A DNA stretch of 64,000 nucleotides from Alcanivorax jadensis T9 (GCF_000756655.1 NZ_ARXU01000008.1:62001-126000), one strand, 5' to 3'. Numbered from the stretch's first letter, positions 49,490-58,998 are shown. Numbers and translations are program-made. Notes: a model not told the origin generated them from the letters alone.

Positions 49490-49705
49490 TTTTTCTCCTT
49501 GGTTTTCAATATATTGATCGCATGTGAAAGGATGCCTTGTGACAGAGATATGTCTGTAGGCTAAGTCAGGCTTTACTTGTAGGAGATCGCTTACAATTGC
49601 TACATGGAAATGTTCTGATGCTAGGGCTTGGATGCTCAGACAAAGGAATAAAGGATATGAACCCCCAAGACAGCTGCGGGCTGCCTTGGGGGGGAGCGGG
49701 CCGGT
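49490..49705. other. acs-lipoprotein intergenic region with hairpin
   Basis: 216 nt. On the minus strand 49661-49695 forms CCCCCAAGgcAGC/GCTgtCTTGGGGG after acs, a possible terminator without a good T run. It also holds the promoter of the lipoprotein gene, which I could not define. Confidence 0.45.
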
Positions 49706-51643
49706 TTAGTTATTGACTCGGGTGTCGATTAACTGGTCCACCACCGCCGGGTCGGCCAGGGTGGAGGTGTCGCCCAGGCTGTCCAGCTCGTTGGCGGCGA
49801 TCTTACGCAGAATGCGGCGCATGATCTTGCCGGAGCGGGTCTTGGGCAGGCCGGGGGCGAAATGGATCAGATCCGGTTTGGCGATGGGCCCGATTTCCTG
49901 TGTCACCATGTCGCGCAGTTCCTGCACCAGCTCATCGCTGCCTTCCTTGCCGGCCATTAGTGATACATAGGCATAAATACCCTGGCCCTTCACGTCGTGC
50001 TGGTAGCCGACTACGGCGGCTTCAGAAATGCTGGTGTGCAGTACCAGGGCGGATTCGATTTCGGCAGTGCCCAGGCGGTGGCCGGATACGTTGAGCACGT
50101 CGTCCACCCGGCCGGTGATCCAGTAATAGCCGTCTTCATCACGGCGGGCGCCGTCACCGGTGAAGTAGTAGCCCTTGTATGCGCTGAAATAGGTATCGAT
50201 CAGCCGTTGATGGTCGCCATAGACGGTACGGATCTGGCTGGGCCAGCTGGCCTTGATGGCCAGATTGCCGGAGGTGGCGCCATCCAGTTCGTTACCTTCC
50301 GGGTCCATCAGTACCGGCTGTACGCCGAACATGGGCAGGGTGGCGGAACCGGCTTTCAGGTCCACCGCACCCGGTAGCGGTGCAATCATGATGGCGCCGG
50401 TTTCGGTCTGCCACCAGGTGTCGACGATAGGGCAGCGGGACTCGCCCACCACCTTGTAGTACCACTCCCAGGCTTCCGGGTTGATCGGTTCGCCCACCGT
50501 GCCCAGCAGCTTCAGGCTGGCCCGTGAGGTCTTTGTGACCGGCTCATCGCCCAGCCCCATCAGGGCGCGGATGGCGGTGGGGGCGGTATAGAAGATGTTG
50601 ACCTTGTGCTTGTCCACCACCTGCCAGCAGCGAGAGGCATCCGGGTAGGTGGGCACGCCTTCGAACATCAGCGTGGTGGCGCCGTTGGCCAGCGGCCCAT
50701 AGACAATGTAGCTGTGCCCGGTGATCCAGCCCACATCGGCGGTGCACCAGTAGATGTCACCCTCGTGGTAGTCGAACACATATTTATGGGTCAGTGCGGT
50801 GTTGAGCAGATAGCCGGCGGTGGTGTGTACCACGCCCTTGGGTTTACCGGTGGAGCCGGAGGTGTACAGGGTGAACAGCGGGTCTTCCGCGTCGACCCAT
50901 TCCGGTTCGCAGTCGCTGGACGCTTCCGCCATGGCCTCGTGGTACCAGACATCCCGGTCCGCCTGCCAGTCGATATCACCGCCGGTACGTTGAACCGTCA
51001 GGCAGGTATGCACGCTATCGGTACTGGCCATGGCCTTGTCTGCATTGACCTTCAGGGGGATGGCTTTACCACCACGGACCCCTTCGTCGGCAGTAATGAC
51101 GGCACAGGCGCCGGCGTCCTGAATGCGATCTTTCAATGCTTCCGGCGAGAAACCGCCGAACACCACGGAGTGAATGGCGCCGATGCGGGCGCAGGCCAGC
51201 ATGGCGTAGGCCGCTTCCGGGATCATCGGCATGTAGATCACCACGCGATCCCCTTTCTTGACGCCACGGCTTTTCAGTACGTTACCGAACTTGCTCACTT
51301 CCTCGAACAGTTGCTGGTAGGAAATGTGTTTGTCCTGATCCGGTTCGTCGCCTTCCCAGATAATGGCAGTCTGATTGGCACGCTCGGGGAGGTGGCGATC
51401 CACGCAGTTGTAGCAGACATTGAGGGTAGCACCCTGGAACCAGGTGGCACGGCCTTCGTTGAAGTCCCAGTCGCTGACGGTGTCCCAGGGAGTTTTCCAG
51501 TCCAGGAATTCCCGGGCCCGGTCGGCCCAGAAGGTATCCGGGTCATTGATGGACTGTTCGTACCATTTTTCGTAGGTATCGCGGTCCATCAGGGTCTGGG
51601 CTTTGAAGTCTGCGGGAACAGGGTGAATGTGGGTCTTGGACAT
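49706..51643 (-). CDS. acs: Acetyl-CoA synthetase
   Basis: 645 residues. ANL-family AMP-forming enzyme: core motif [20 protein letters not shown], the [18 protein letters not shown] block, [39 protein letters not shown], and the regulatory lysine in [15 protein letters not shown]. Activates acetate. Its promoter region holds a heptad arm at 51810-51850. In Pseudomonas acs-type genes respond to CbrAB/Crc control; whether this one does is not shown. Confidence 0.97.
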   Translation of the reverse strand: MSKTHIHPVPADFKAQTLMDRDTYEKWYEQSINDPDTFWADRAREFLDWKTPWDTVSDWDFNEGRATWFQGATLNVCYNCVDRHLPERANQTAIIWEGDEPDQDKHISYQQLFEEVSKFGNVLKSRGVKKGDRVVIYMPMIPEAAYAMLACARIGAIHSVVFGGFSPEALKDRIQDAGACAVITADEGVRGGKAIPLKVNADKAMASTDSVHTCLTVQRTGGDIDWQADRDVWYHEAMAEASSDCEPEWVDAEDPLFTLYTSGSTGKPKGVVHTTAGYLLNTALTHKYVFDYHEGDIYWCTADVGWITGHSYIVYGPLANGATTLMFEGVPTYPDASRCWQVVDKHKVNIFYTAPTAIRALMGLGDEPVTKTSRASLKLLGTVGEPINPEAWEWYYKVVGESRCPIVDTWWQTETGAIMIAPLPGAVDLKAGSATLPMFGVQPVLMDPEGNELDGATSGNLAIKASWPSQIRTVYGDHQRLIDTYFSAYKGYYFTGDGARRDEDGYYWITGRVDDVLNVSGHRLGTAEIESALVLHTSISEAAVVGYQHDVKGQGIYAYVSLMAGKEGSDELVQELRDMVTQEIGPIAKPDLIHFAPGLPKTRSGKIMRRILRKIAANELDSLGDTSTLADPAVVDQLIDTRVNN

Positions 51644-51809
51644 CGGGGCCTCCTTGGGATACTGCCAGTGGGGAGCGCCCGTGGGGCTCCCGGCTTTCCC
51701 TTGATTATTGTGTGACGCTCCCTGGCTGGCTATTCAACCATGGTCGAAGGGGGGAGCGGTTTGTTGGCATCAAGAGTAAACAATGTGTTGCTGAATGGCC
51801 AAGGGAGGA
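51644..51809. other. Upstream region of acs
   Basis: No ORF. Presumed acs promoter on the minus strand; not resolved. Confidence 0.35.
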
Positions 51810-51850
51810 GGCAGTTAATAGTGAATAGTTAACATTGAATAGTTGCGCGG
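51810..51850. repeat. Heptad-repeat arm, solo copy (left arm)
   Basis: GGCA followed by four 7-nt units of type KTKAAYA (first GTTAATA) and GTTGCGCGG. It matches the left arm plus the adjoining GCGCGG of the full elements at 21091 and 63206. No right arm follows. Confidence 0.75.
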
Positions 51851-51949
51851 ATGAAGTTTGCGGTTATTGAGGTGCAGATGGACGCGAATGGGTTTGAGTG
51901 CTGCCGCTGTAAAAGCTTGCCTGCAAGCGATAGGTCTAGCCGCTGAGCG

Positions 51950-51984
51950 GACAAAAAAACGCCGGCAAAAGCCGGCGTTTCAGG
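51950..51984 (-). terminator. Terminator after panD
   Basis: On the minus strand: ACGCCGGC-tttt-GCCGGCGT followed by a run of T, 23 nt beyond the panD stop. Confidence 0.88.
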
Positions 51985-52006
51985 AATTCCTTTTCGGATT
52001 TCGGTA

Positions 52007-52387
52007 TCAGGCAACCTGTACCGGAATCGCGTTGCTGGTGCCCTTTACTTCGTTGCCTTCTGCCATATAGATCAGGCTGGGCTTGAAGTTCACCAGTTCG
52101 GCGCTGGAATAGCTGGCGTAGGCGCAGATAATCACCCGGTGGCCGGGCTGGGCTTTATGCGCAGCGGCACCGTTGACGGAGATGATCTTGGAACCGGCTT
52201 CGCCACGAATGGCGTAGGTTTCAAAGCGCTCACCGTTATCGATGTTATAGATCTGGATCTGTTCGTATTCCAGGATACCCGCCATGTCCATCAGGTCACC
52301 ATCAATGGCACAGGAGCCTTCGTACTCAAGCTCTGCGTGGGTTACCCGAGCCTGATGGAGTTTTGCTTTCAGCATGGTGCACTGCAT
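52007..52387 (-). CDS. panD: Aspartate 1-decarboxylase PanD
   Basis: 126 residues from ATG 52387 ([29 protein letters not shown]), the E. coli-like start, with AAGAGG 7 nt upstream. The Gly-Ser pair in EYEGSCAID is the self-cleavage site that creates the pyruvoyl cofactor. YASYSSAEL and [13 protein letters not shown] close the protein. Makes beta-alanine for pantothenate; next upstream is panC. Confidence 0.97.
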   Translation of the reverse strand: MQCTMLKAKLHQARVTHAELEYEGSCAIDGDLMDMAGILEYEQIQIYNIDNGERFETYAIRGEAGSKIISVNGAAAHKAQPGHRVIICAYASYSSAELVNFKPSLIYMAEGNEVKGTSNAIPVQVA

Positions 52388-52475
52388 CTTGGTTACCTCT
52401 TGCGCTACCCGAAGCCTGCGGATACACGGTGTTACGACCAAGCAGGCGCTTCAAGGGGCCGGAAGTATGCATGAA

Positions 52476-53333
52476 TCACCGGTCACGCACAACGGCCAGA
52501 CTGACATTGTCTATCAATCGTGTATTGCCCAGTTTGGCGGCCACAGCGACCACCAGATCGGTGTCGTCTGCGCTGGCGGGGGCTAGGCTGCGGGCGTTGG
52601 CCACGGTCAGGTAGTCCACCTGAAAACCGGCCTGTTCGAGGCTGTCACGGTAGCGGCTTTGCAGGCCCTGATAGTCCTGCTCACCGGCTTCGATATCCGC
52701 TTTCAGCTGTTGCAGTGCCTGATAGAGTTGCGGCGCAAGTGTGCGCTCACTTTCGTCGAGAAAACCATTGCGCGAACTGCGTGCCAGACCGTCACTCTCC
52801 CGGCTGGTGGAGGCGCCGACGATCTTGATCGGGAACAGCAGTTCTTCGCTCATGCGACGAAGAATGGCCAGTTGCTGGAAGTCCTTTTCGCCGAACACGG
52901 CCACATCCGGCTGTACGATATTGAACAGTTTGGATACCACCGTGGTCACGCCACGGAAGTGACCTTCCCGGCTGGCGCCGCACAGATGGTCGCCAAGGCC
53001 ATCAACATCCACCCAGGTCTGGTTCTGGCCCAACGGATACATCTCGTCCACGGAGGGGGCGAATAACAGATCGGTGCCCGCATCCACCAGGGCGGCGGCA
53101 TCCGCGTCCAGGGTGCGCGGGTAGCGATCAAAATCCTCGTTGGGGCCAAACTGGGTCGGGTTGACGAAAATGGACACCACCACCACGTCGCAACGAGCCC
53201 GCGCCTCCTTGATCAGGCTGATATGACCGTCATGAAGATTGCCCATGGTGGGTACGAAACCGACGGACAGGCCTTTCTGGTGCCAGCCACGCACATATTC
53301 ACGAACCTGGGAGACGGTATGGACGGTTTGCAT
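52476..53333 (-). CDS. panC: Pantothenate synthetase PanC
   Basis: 285 residues from ATG 53333 (MQTVHTVSQVREYV; GAGG 7 nt upstream). HIGH-type nucleotidyl motif VGFVPTMGNLHDGHISLIKEA, VSIFVNPTQFGPNEDFDRYPR, GVTTVVSKLFNIVQPDVAVFGEKDFQQLAILRRM. Joins pantoate and beta-alanine. Separated from panB by a heptad-arm element instead of the usual close spacing. Confidence 0.97.
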   Translation of the reverse strand: MQTVHTVSQVREYVRGWHQKGLSVGFVPTMGNLHDGHISLIKEARARCDVVVVSIFVNPTQFGPNEDFDRYPRTLDADAAALVDAGTDLLFAPSVDEMYPLGQNQTWVDVDGLGDHLCGASREGHFRGVTTVVSKLFNIVQPDVAVFGEKDFQQLAILRRMSEELLFPIKIVGASTSRESDGLARSSRNGFLDESERTLAPQLYQALQQLKADIEAGEQDYQGLQSRYRDSLEQAGFQVDYLTVANARSLAPASADDTDLVVAVAAKLGNTRLIDNVSLAVVRDR

Positions 53334-53352
53334 CAGGAATCCTCGGGTTGGA

Positions 53353-53530
53353 GGCCAAGTTTCAAGTGACAAGTTGAAAGTTTCAAGGCGCGAACGGGGC
53401 TATTGCCAATCGAAACACGCTGGAGCCGCGCCGCCACCTCAAAAGCCGATGCGGCGCGGCTCGGGCGTTGTCGTGTAGCCCAGTCACTAATCCGCGCTTT
53501 GCAACTTGGAACTTGACACTTGCAACTCAG
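53353..53530. repeat. Heptad-arm inverted-repeat element (full copy)
   Basis: Left arm 53359-53386: four 7-nt units of type GTKNVAA (first GTTTCAA), flanked by GGCC. A central hairpin GAGCCGCGCC/GGCGCGGCTC. Right arm 53499-53526 is the inverted counterpart with units such as TTGCAAC. The end overlaps the panB stop codon. Unit sequence differs from the 21-kb and 63-kb copies, but arm phase and layout are the same. Confidence 0.72.
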
Positions 53531-54315
53531 AAACAGTGCTCGTCGGCAGGAAAGCTGCCGTCTTTCACGGCCAGGTCATAGGCCTTGAAGGCAGCGCGGA
53601 TGTCGCCGGTTTCTGCCATGAAATCCTTGACGAAGCGGGCCGGTTTGCCGGGGCTGATGCCGAGCATGTCGTGCATCACCAATACCTGGGCGTCGCATTC
53701 CGGGGCCGCACCGATGCCGATGACCGGCACGCTGACTTCCCGGGTAATGCGGGCGCTGAGTTCCCGGGGTACGCACTCCAGCAGCAGCATGGCGGCGCCG
53801 GCCTGATCCAGGGTTTTGGCCGCTTCCAGCAACTCGCTGGCGCCGGCATCATCTTTGCCCTGCACGCGGTAGCCGCCGAGGGCATTGACTGCCTGGGGTG
53901 TGAGGCCCAGATGGGCGCAGACCGGGATGCCATTGCGGTTGAGAATCTCGATGCTGTCTGCCAGCCAGGCGCTGCCTTCCAGTTTGACCATGTTTGCCCC
54001 GGCCTGCATTAACGCGGTGGCGGTCTCCAGTGCACGCTCAACGGTGGCGGCGCCCATGAAGGGGACGTCGGCAATAATCAGACTGCCCTGATTGCCCCTG
54101 GCCACGCATTCGGTGTGGTAGGCCATCTGCTCCAGGGTCACCGGCACGGTGCTGGTCTGCCCCTGGATTACGTTCCCCAGGGAGTCGCCCACCAGGATGG
54201 CGTCCACGCCGGCATCGGAGATCAGCCGGGAAAAACAGGCATCGTAGGCAGTGAGCACGGAAAACTTCTCACCGTCCTGTTTGCGTTTATGCAGGGTGCG
54301 GATGGTGACTGACAT
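53527..54315 (-). CDS. panB: 3-methyl-2-oxobutanoate hydroxymethyltransferase PanB
   Basis: 262 residues; GGGAGG 6 nt before [57 protein letters not shown], then [32 protein letters not shown] and [20 protein letters not shown]. First step of pantothenate synthesis. Its last codons and stop lie in the end of a repeat element. Confidence 0.97.
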   Translation of the reverse strand: MSVTIRTLHKRKQDGEKFSVLTAYDACFSRLISDAGVDAILVGDSLGNVIQGQTSTVPVTLEQMAYHTECVARGNQGSLIIADVPFMGAATVERALETATALMQAGANMVKLEGSAWLADSIEILNRNGIPVCAHLGLTPQAVNALGGYRVQGKDDAGASELLEAAKTLDQAGAAMLLLECVPRELSARITREVSVPVIGIGAAPECDAQVLVMHDMLGISPGKPARFVKDFMAETGDIRAAFKAYDLAVKDGSFPADEHCF

Positions 54316-54345
54316 GGGAAACCTCCCGGGGACATTCAGGGGCGA

Positions 54346-54376
54346 GCTCGAAGCGTACAGCTAGAAGCCCATAGCG
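54346..54376. repeat. Heptad-repeat arm, solo copy
   Basis: Four consecutive 7-nt units of type GCNNNNA (first GCTCGAA, second GCGTACA) followed by GCGAG, between panB and the kinase gene. Same phase as the other arms but diverged in sequence. Confidence 0.5.
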
Positions 54377-54381
54377 AGTTT

Positions 54382-55083
54382 TCAGCCGACCAGCGGCCGG
54401 GGGTTAAAATAGTGGCGCCCGGAACGGATGTCCAGCAACTCGCTGACCAGTTGCTGGTAGTCCTGGTCGTGATTGACCAGATCGATTTCTGCGGCATTGA
54501 CGATCAGCAGTGGTGCGCGGTCGTAGAAATGGAAGAATTCCGTGTAGGCATTGCTGAGCCGGTCCAGGTAATCGCTCTGGATGCCTTGCTCGAAATCGTT
54601 GCCGCGGCGGCTGATACGCTGACGTAGCACCTGGGCAGGAGCCTGTAGGTAGATCACCAGATCAGGCTGTGGGGCGTCCAGCGTCAGGTGGTCATCCACA
54701 TTGCGGTATAACTCGAATTCATCTTCGTCCAGGGTGACCTGGGCAAACAGGCGGTTCTTGTCGATCAGAAAGTCGGCAATGCGCGGCCCGGCGAACAGGT
54801 CCTGCTGCTGAATCTGGCGTAGCTGGTCGGCGCGCTGAAACAGGAAAAACAGCTCTGTCTGCAGGGCATAACGGGCCGGGTCCTGGTAGAAGCGGGTGAG
54901 GAAAGGATTGTCATCAGCCTTCTCCAGCAGCAGATCGTAGCCGAAGGTCATGGCGAGACGTTTCGCCAGGCTGGTCTTGCCAGCACCAATGGGGCCCTCA
55001 ACAGCAATAAAGCGCGGCAGGGTGCGCGCCTGTCGGCGTTGCTCAATGCGTTCGGTTATTGTCTTGTCATTCGATGAGTGCAT
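54382..55083 (-). CDS. Deoxynucleoside kinase family protein
   Basis: 233 residues. P-loop FIAVEGPIGAGKTSLAKRLA near residue 26, then EKADDNPFLTRFYQDPARYALQTELFFLFQRADQL and DFLIDKNRLFAQVTL, and YLQAPAQVLRQRISRRGNDFE lid region: the deoxyadenosine/deoxyguanosine kinase family. It phosphorylates deoxynucleosides for salvage; specificity not known. ATG overlaps the folK stop by 17 nt. Found between folK and panB in Pseudomonas as well. Confidence 0.88.
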   Translation of the reverse strand: MHSSNDKTITERIEQRRQARTLPRFIAVEGPIGAGKTSLAKRLAMTFGYDLLLEKADDNPFLTRFYQDPARYALQTELFFLFQRADQLRQIQQQDLFAGPRIADFLIDKNRLFAQVTLDEDEFELYRNVDDHLTLDAPQPDLVIYLQAPAQVLRQRISRRGNDFEQGIQSDYLDRLSNAYTEFFHFYDRAPLLIVNAAEIDLVNHDQDYQQLVSELLDIRSGRHYFNPRPLVG

Positions 55084-55570
55084 TTCGATCCAGCTCTGCC
55101 AGCGGTGAAATCGGTTGATCAGCTACCTGCCCCAGAAAGCTACTCAGTGCGGTGCCATCCGGCAAGAGGGCGTGGGGGCAAATTTCCAGTAGTGGCAGCA
55201 GCACAAAGGCCCGCCGGGTCATTTGCGGGTGAGGAACCTGCAAGTCATCGCTATCGATGGCGCGGTTACCAACCAGCAGGATATCCAGATCGAGGGTGCG
55301 TTCGCCCCAATGGCGCAGGCGCAAGCGGCCTGCTGCCAGTTCCAGGGCCTGCAGGGTGTGGAGCAGGGAGTGGGGCGCGAGGGCGGTGTCGATTTCGGCA
55401 ACCGCATTGACATAGTCAGGCTGATCCTGAGGGCCCACCGGAGCACTGGTGTAGAGCCGGGAGTGTTGGCGCAGGGTGATGCCAGGCAGATGTTGCAGCG
55501 CCCGCAACGCGGAGATAAGCCGTTGCGAGGGGTGGTCCAGATTGCTGCCAAGGCCGATCAATGCCTGCAT
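55067..55570 (-). CDS. folK: 2-amino-4-hydroxy-6-hydroxymethyldihydropteridine diphosphokinase
   Basis: 167 residues. IGLGSNLDHPSQRLISALRAL at the start, YTSAPVGPQDQPDYVNAVAEI, and the signature WGERTLDLDILLVGN ... VPHPQMTRRAFVLLPLLEI. Folate pathway, upstream of folP (35848). Overlaps the next gene by 17 nt, so they are coupled. Confidence 0.96.
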   Translation of the reverse strand: MQALIGLGSNLDHPSQRLISALRALQHLPGITLRQHSRLYTSAPVGPQDQPDYVNAVAEIDTALAPHSLLHTLQALELAAGRLRLRHWGERTLDLDILLVGNRAIDSDDLQVPHPQMTRRAFVLLPLLEICPHALLPDGTALSSFLGQVADQPISPLAELDRNALIE

Positions 55571-55602
55571 GGGGCTCTCTGTTCTGATCAGGGGAATGAC
55601 AC

Positions 55603-55680
55603 GTTACAAGTTTCGAGAAGCGAAAATCAAAAACCGGGTTTGCCCTTCGAGACTCGCTCCTTGTCACTCGGCGCTTCTTG
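55603..55680. repeat. Short heptad-arm element between folK and pcnB
   Basis: Left arm 55603-55623 has three 7-nt units of type GNNNCRA (first GTTACAA); right arm 55645-55672, inverted, has four. About 80 bp, without the long centre of the other copies. Assignment to the family is weaker. Confidence 0.45.
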
Positions 55681-57060
55681 TCAGCCTTCCGCTGCCGGTT
55701 TCTTGCGCCGGCGCCGGCGTCGCTTGTTGCCGCCACCGCCGGGCTGGTTGCCCAGCTCGCTGATCATCTGGCGGCGGCCCTGCTCATCCTGTTCCTGATA
55801 GCGAGTCCACCAGTCGCCGAGCCCGGGTTTGATCTCTTCTGCCTGTTCACGCAGTAACAGGAAATCGTAGGCGGCGCGGAAGCGAGGGTGCTCCATCATG
55901 GCGTCAGCACGCTTGCCGGCACGCTTGTCCAGGCGAAGCTGCAGCTCCCACATTTCACGCATCACGGTGGAGAAGCGGCGGGGAATCGCGGTGTGTTTGA
56001 TCTGGGTGTTGAGGGCGCGAGTGGCGCTCTTGTGCAGGGCCTGGGCCGGCGGCAGGCCGCTGGACAGGTAATGGCCCATGCGTTCCTGAATGATCGGCCA
56101 CAGTAGTACCGCGTAGATAAAGGCGGGAGTGACCGGTTTGCCATCGGCCAGTCGCTTGTCGGTGTTATCCATGGCGGCCAGCAGCATGGCTTCCCATATC
56201 TGGCCTTTTTCTCCCTCCAGGGCCTGCTGGGTTTCCGGGAACAGGAAGCGGAACAGGCCAAGGCTCTGCAACTGTTCATAGGAATCCCGGGCATGGCCAC
56301 TGAGGAACAGCTTGAGCACTTCATCAAACAGGCGGGCGGAGGGGACCTGCAACAGCAGCTCCGCCAGGTCGGGAATCGGGTCGCCGGTGGCGGGATCGAT
56401 ATGGAACCCCAGCTTGGCGGCGAAGCGGGCAGCGCGCAGCATGCGCACCGGGTCTTCGCGGAAGCGGGTTTCCGGGTCGCCGATCAGGTGAATGACCTGC
56501 TCGTCGATGTCATCCAGACTGCCGACGAAATCATGCAGGGTGAAATCGGCAATGTTGTAGTACAGCGCGTTAATGGTGAAATCCCGGCGCAGGGCATCTT
56601 CCTCGATACTGCCCCAGGTGTTGTCGCGCAGTACCATGCCGGTTTCTTCGTGGGCGTGGTGCTGGTCGCGGTCCGGGTTGTCCTCCCGATTCATGGCGCG
56701 GAAGGTGGAGACTTCAATGACTTCGCGGCCAAAGCGCACATGCACGATCTGGAAGCGGCGACCAATGATGCGGCTACGCTTGAACAGGCGATTGACCTGT
56801 TCCGGCGTGGCATTGGTGCTCACATCGAAATCCTTGGGCTCGCGACCACAGAGAATATCCCGCAGGCAGCCGCCTACCAGGTAGGCTTCAAAGCCCGCCT
56901 TGTGCAGGCCATAAAGGACATCCAGCGCAGCGCGGGACACCTGTTTGCGGGAAATGGGATGTTGGTCGCGGGGAATGACTCGCGGTTCGAACGTTCTGCG
57001 GTTTTTTAGGGAACCCTTCTTAAACCAGCCAGTCATACGTTCCAGGAACTTGCAGGGCAT
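55681..57060 (-). CDS. pcnB: Poly(A) polymerase I
   Basis: 459 residues. Nucleotidyltransferase motif AYLVGGCLRDILCGREPKDFDVSTNATPEQVNRLFKRSRIIGRRF, then VRFGREVIEVSTFRA, RRDFTINALYYN, RFREDPVRMLRAARFAAKLGF. The C-terminus is strongly basic (KRRRRRRKKPAAEG) as in PcnB and unlike CCA-adding enzymes. ATG 57060 gives MPCKFLERM; a start at residue 9 is possible. Adds 3' tails that destabilise RNA. Confidence 0.95.
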   Translation of the reverse strand: MPCKFLERMTGWFKKGSLKNRRTFEPRVIPRDQHPISRKQVSRAALDVLYGLHKAGFEAYLVGGCLRDILCGREPKDFDVSTNATPEQVNRLFKRSRIIGRRFQIVHVRFGREVIEVSTFRAMNREDNPDRDQHHAHEETGMVLRDNTWGSIEEDALRRDFTINALYYNIADFTLHDFVGSLDDIDEQVIHLIGDPETRFREDPVRMLRAARFAAKLGFHIDPATGDPIPDLAELLLQVPSARLFDEVLKLFLSGHARDSYEQLQSLGLFRFLFPETQQALEGEKGQIWEAMLLAAMDNTDKRLADGKPVTPAFIYAVLLWPIIQERMGHYLSSGLPPAQALHKSATRALNTQIKHTAIPRRFSTVMREMWELQLRLDKRAGKRADAMMEHPRFRAAYDFLLLREQAEEIKPGLGDWWTRYQEQDEQGRRQMISELGNQPGGGGNKRRRRRRKKPAAEG

Positions 57061-57159
57061 GCGTCAGTATTAGCCTCAAAGGTGTGCAATAAAGCGGCGA
57101 TAGTAGCACTTTTTCTGGTTCATTGAGATACTGGCCGACGTTGGCCTGGCCCAGAAAGT

Positions 57160-57191
57160 AAAAAGGAGCCACAACCGAAGTTGTGACTCCC
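57160..57191 (-). terminator. Terminator of the CrcZ-like RNA
   Basis: GGGAGTCACAAC-ttcg-GTTGTGGCTCC followed by five T on the minus strand. Confidence 0.9.
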
Positions 57192-57357
57192 ATATTTTGC
57201 GCTGATTCTGTTGTTATTATTGTTTGTGTTGTTTTCTGCCTTGTCGCTGCAATCATCAGTTGCAGCAGCATTGCATCGGCTCGTGAAATTATTCTTCTTC
57301 TTTCTTGTTGTTATTGTTGAGCCTGTTACGCCGCTGTTTTTATTGTTTGCTGGCGTG
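57160..57357 (-). ncRNA. CrcZ-like small RNA
   Basis: On the minus strand between cbrB and pcnB, where Pseudomonas encodes CrcZ. The putative transcript (start near 57357) has at least three clusters of the Hfq/Crc-type motif AAnAAnAA: AACAATAAAAACA, AACAATAACAACAAGAA and AACAATAATAACAACA, alternating with short hairpins, and ends in a terminator. It contains no protein-coding frame with a ribosome site. CrcZ titrates Hfq/Crc from target mRNAs to relieve carbon catabolite repression. Identity is inferred from position, motif and terminator; exact ends are not known. Confidence 0.72.
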
Positions 57358-57363
57358 GGATTC

Positions 57364-57392
57364 ATAGTGCCCGTCCCACCGGGGCAATGCAA
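57364..57392 (-). promoter_or_regulatory. Putative sigma-70-like promoter of the CrcZ-like RNA
   Basis: On the minus strand: TTGCAT, 17-nt spacer, CACTAT. Each hexamer matches four of six consensus bases. I found no GG-N10-GC sigma-54 element between it and the palindrome at 57478-57505. Confidence 0.45.
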
Positions 57393-57477
57393 CAAAGAGT
57401 GAATTTCTTTTAAAACAATTAGTTAAGAGGAAAACCTAAAAAGAGCGTAAATAGTTTCCAGGAATGTGTAACCCTGG

Positions 57478-57505
57478 TGTTACCTGTCTGTGTAGCGCGG
57501 TAACA
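57478..57505. promoter_or_regulatory. Candidate CbrB-binding palindrome
   Basis: TGTTAC, 16 nt, GTAACA, with another GTAAC/GTTAC half-site pair adjacent (57466-57482). Paired TGTTAC/GTAACA half-sites are reported for CbrB sites upstream of crcZ in Pseudomonas. It lies about 120-140 nt upstream of the putative RNA start. Confidence 0.6.
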
Positions 57506-57633
57506 CTTGTTGCTGCCTGCGGTCTTTTGCCGGGGAATAGGGGGTGTTTCTCTCCTGCCAAGGTCAGAAGTTTTTTACATAGTCTGGAGCAAAAGCCCGT
57601 CTCGCCGGTCGTGCAGCAATGACAGGCGGGGTG

Positions 57634-58962
57634 TTAGCGGCGACTACCGGCTTTTTTGCGGGGAATTCCCAGTCGCTGGCGGCGCTCCCACAGGCTCTTG
57701 CGGCTGATGCCCAGTTTCTGGGCCAGTTCGGTCTCGGTCATGCTGTCCTGGTTTTCCATCACGAAGCGGGTGAAGTAATCCTCCAGGGACAGATCTTCGC
57801 TGGGATCCAAGCTGGCGCGGCTTACCCGCTGGGGCGTTCGGTTGGGATTCAGGCCCAGCTGTGACGGGCCGATGCCATCTTCCTCGGTGAGAATAATGGC
57901 CCGCTCAATCACGTTTTCCAGTTCGCGCACATTGCCGGGCCAGCTATAGCCGACCATGGCCTGCCAGGCGGCGTCGGTGAAATAGAGGTCGTGTCGGTTG
58001 AGCTTCTCGCAGCCGCGGGCAAGCAGGGCGTTGGCCAGACTTTGCAGATCGTCCTGACGGTCGCGCAGGGGGGGCAGGGTCAGCTCCATGACATTGAGCC
58101 GGTAGTACAGATCCTGACGGAAATGACCTTCTGCCACTCGCCCGGGTAAATCCAGCTGGCTGCTGGCAAGAATGCGCACGTCAACCTTGCGCGGCGACAG
58201 GGAACCCTGGCGGTGGATTTCGTGGTGGGTGAGCAGGGTCAGCAGGCGGCTCTGTACGTCGCTATTCAGCTCGCCCACTTCGTCGAGAAACAGGGTGCCA
58301 CCATCGGCTTCCTCGATACGCCCGGCGCTGTCTTCATCGCCGAACAGTTCTGTCAGCTGCAGGTTTTTCGGCAGGGCGGCGCACTGCACCGAGATCAGCG
58401 GGCCGCCGGCCCGCTCACTTTGTTCGTGCAGGGCACGGGCGGTGAGTTCCTTGCCGGTACCGGATTCGCCCATGATCAAGACTGGTGTATTGGTAGGGCC
58501 TACCCGGTGGATACGATGCTTGAGCTCCTGCATGGCATCACTGTCGCCGATCATGTTGTGTACCGGGTAGCTGCGTTCCATATCCCGGCGCAGAGCGCGA
58601 TTGCCCCTGTTCAGTCGACCTTCCTTGAGCACCCGCTCCACGGCCAGCAGCATTTCATCGTGATCGAACGGTTTGGGGATATAGTCCACCGCGCCCTGGC
58701 GCATGGCGTCTACTGCGGAGCGCAGGCTGGCATAGCTGGTCATGATCAGCACCGGGGTGGCGCCGGCACTGTCTATCAGGGCGGTGCCGGGCTCGCCGGG
58801 CAGGCGCAGGTCGCTGATGATGAGATCAAACTGATTGAGGTGTTGTTCCCGGGCCTGCTCCACGGAGTCGGCTTCTGCCACGGAGTGCTCGTGGCGTACC
58901 AGCAGTTTGCGCAGGGCGCCGCGAATCACCGGTTCATCTTCAACAATCAGGATGTGACTCAT
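57634..58962 (-). CDS. cbrB: Response regulator CbrB, NtrC family, lacking GAFTGA
   Basis: 442 residues. Receiver domain with ILIVEDEPVIRGAL, phospho-acceptor Asp in LIISDLRLPGEPG, TSYAS and YIPKPF; AAA+ domain with Walker A GESGTGKE, Walker B GGTLFLDEVGEL, and YYRLNVMELTLPPLRDR; Fis-type helix-turn-helix at the end (TELAQKLGISRKSLWERRQRLG). Where sigma-54 activators read ELFGHxxGAFTGAxxxxxG, this protein reads ELFGDEDSAGRIEEADGG: the GAFTGA loop is gone, about 11 residues shorter. Context (cbrA upstream, pcnB/folK/panBC downstream) identifies it as CbrB. Confidence 0.92.
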   Translation of the reverse strand: MSHILIVEDEPVIRGALRKLLVRHEHSVAEADSVEQAREQHLNQFDLIISDLRLPGEPGTALIDSAGATPVLIMTSYASLRSAVDAMRQGAVDYIPKPFDHDEMLLAVERVLKEGRLNRGNRALRRDMERSYPVHNMIGDSDAMQELKHRIHRVGPTNTPVLIMGESGTGKELTARALHEQSERAGGPLISVQCAALPKNLQLTELFGDEDSAGRIEEADGGTLFLDEVGELNSDVQSRLLTLLTHHEIHRQGSLSPRKVDVRILASSQLDLPGRVAEGHFRQDLYYRLNVMELTLPPLRDRQDDLQSLANALLARGCEKLNRHDLYFTDAAWQAMVGYSWPGNVRELENVIERAIILTEEDGIGPSQLGLNPNRTPQRVSRASLDPSEDLSLEDYFTRFVMENQDSMTETELAQKLGISRKSLWERRQRLGIPRKKAGSRR

Positions 58963-58998
58963 GTATGGCTCTTACTGTCTGTCGAGTTGAGCAGGATA

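Noticed and set aside
57364-57477. Sigma-54 promoter for the CrcZ-like RNA
   Set aside because: No GG-N10-GC pair with the TGGCAC/TTGC context was found in this interval.
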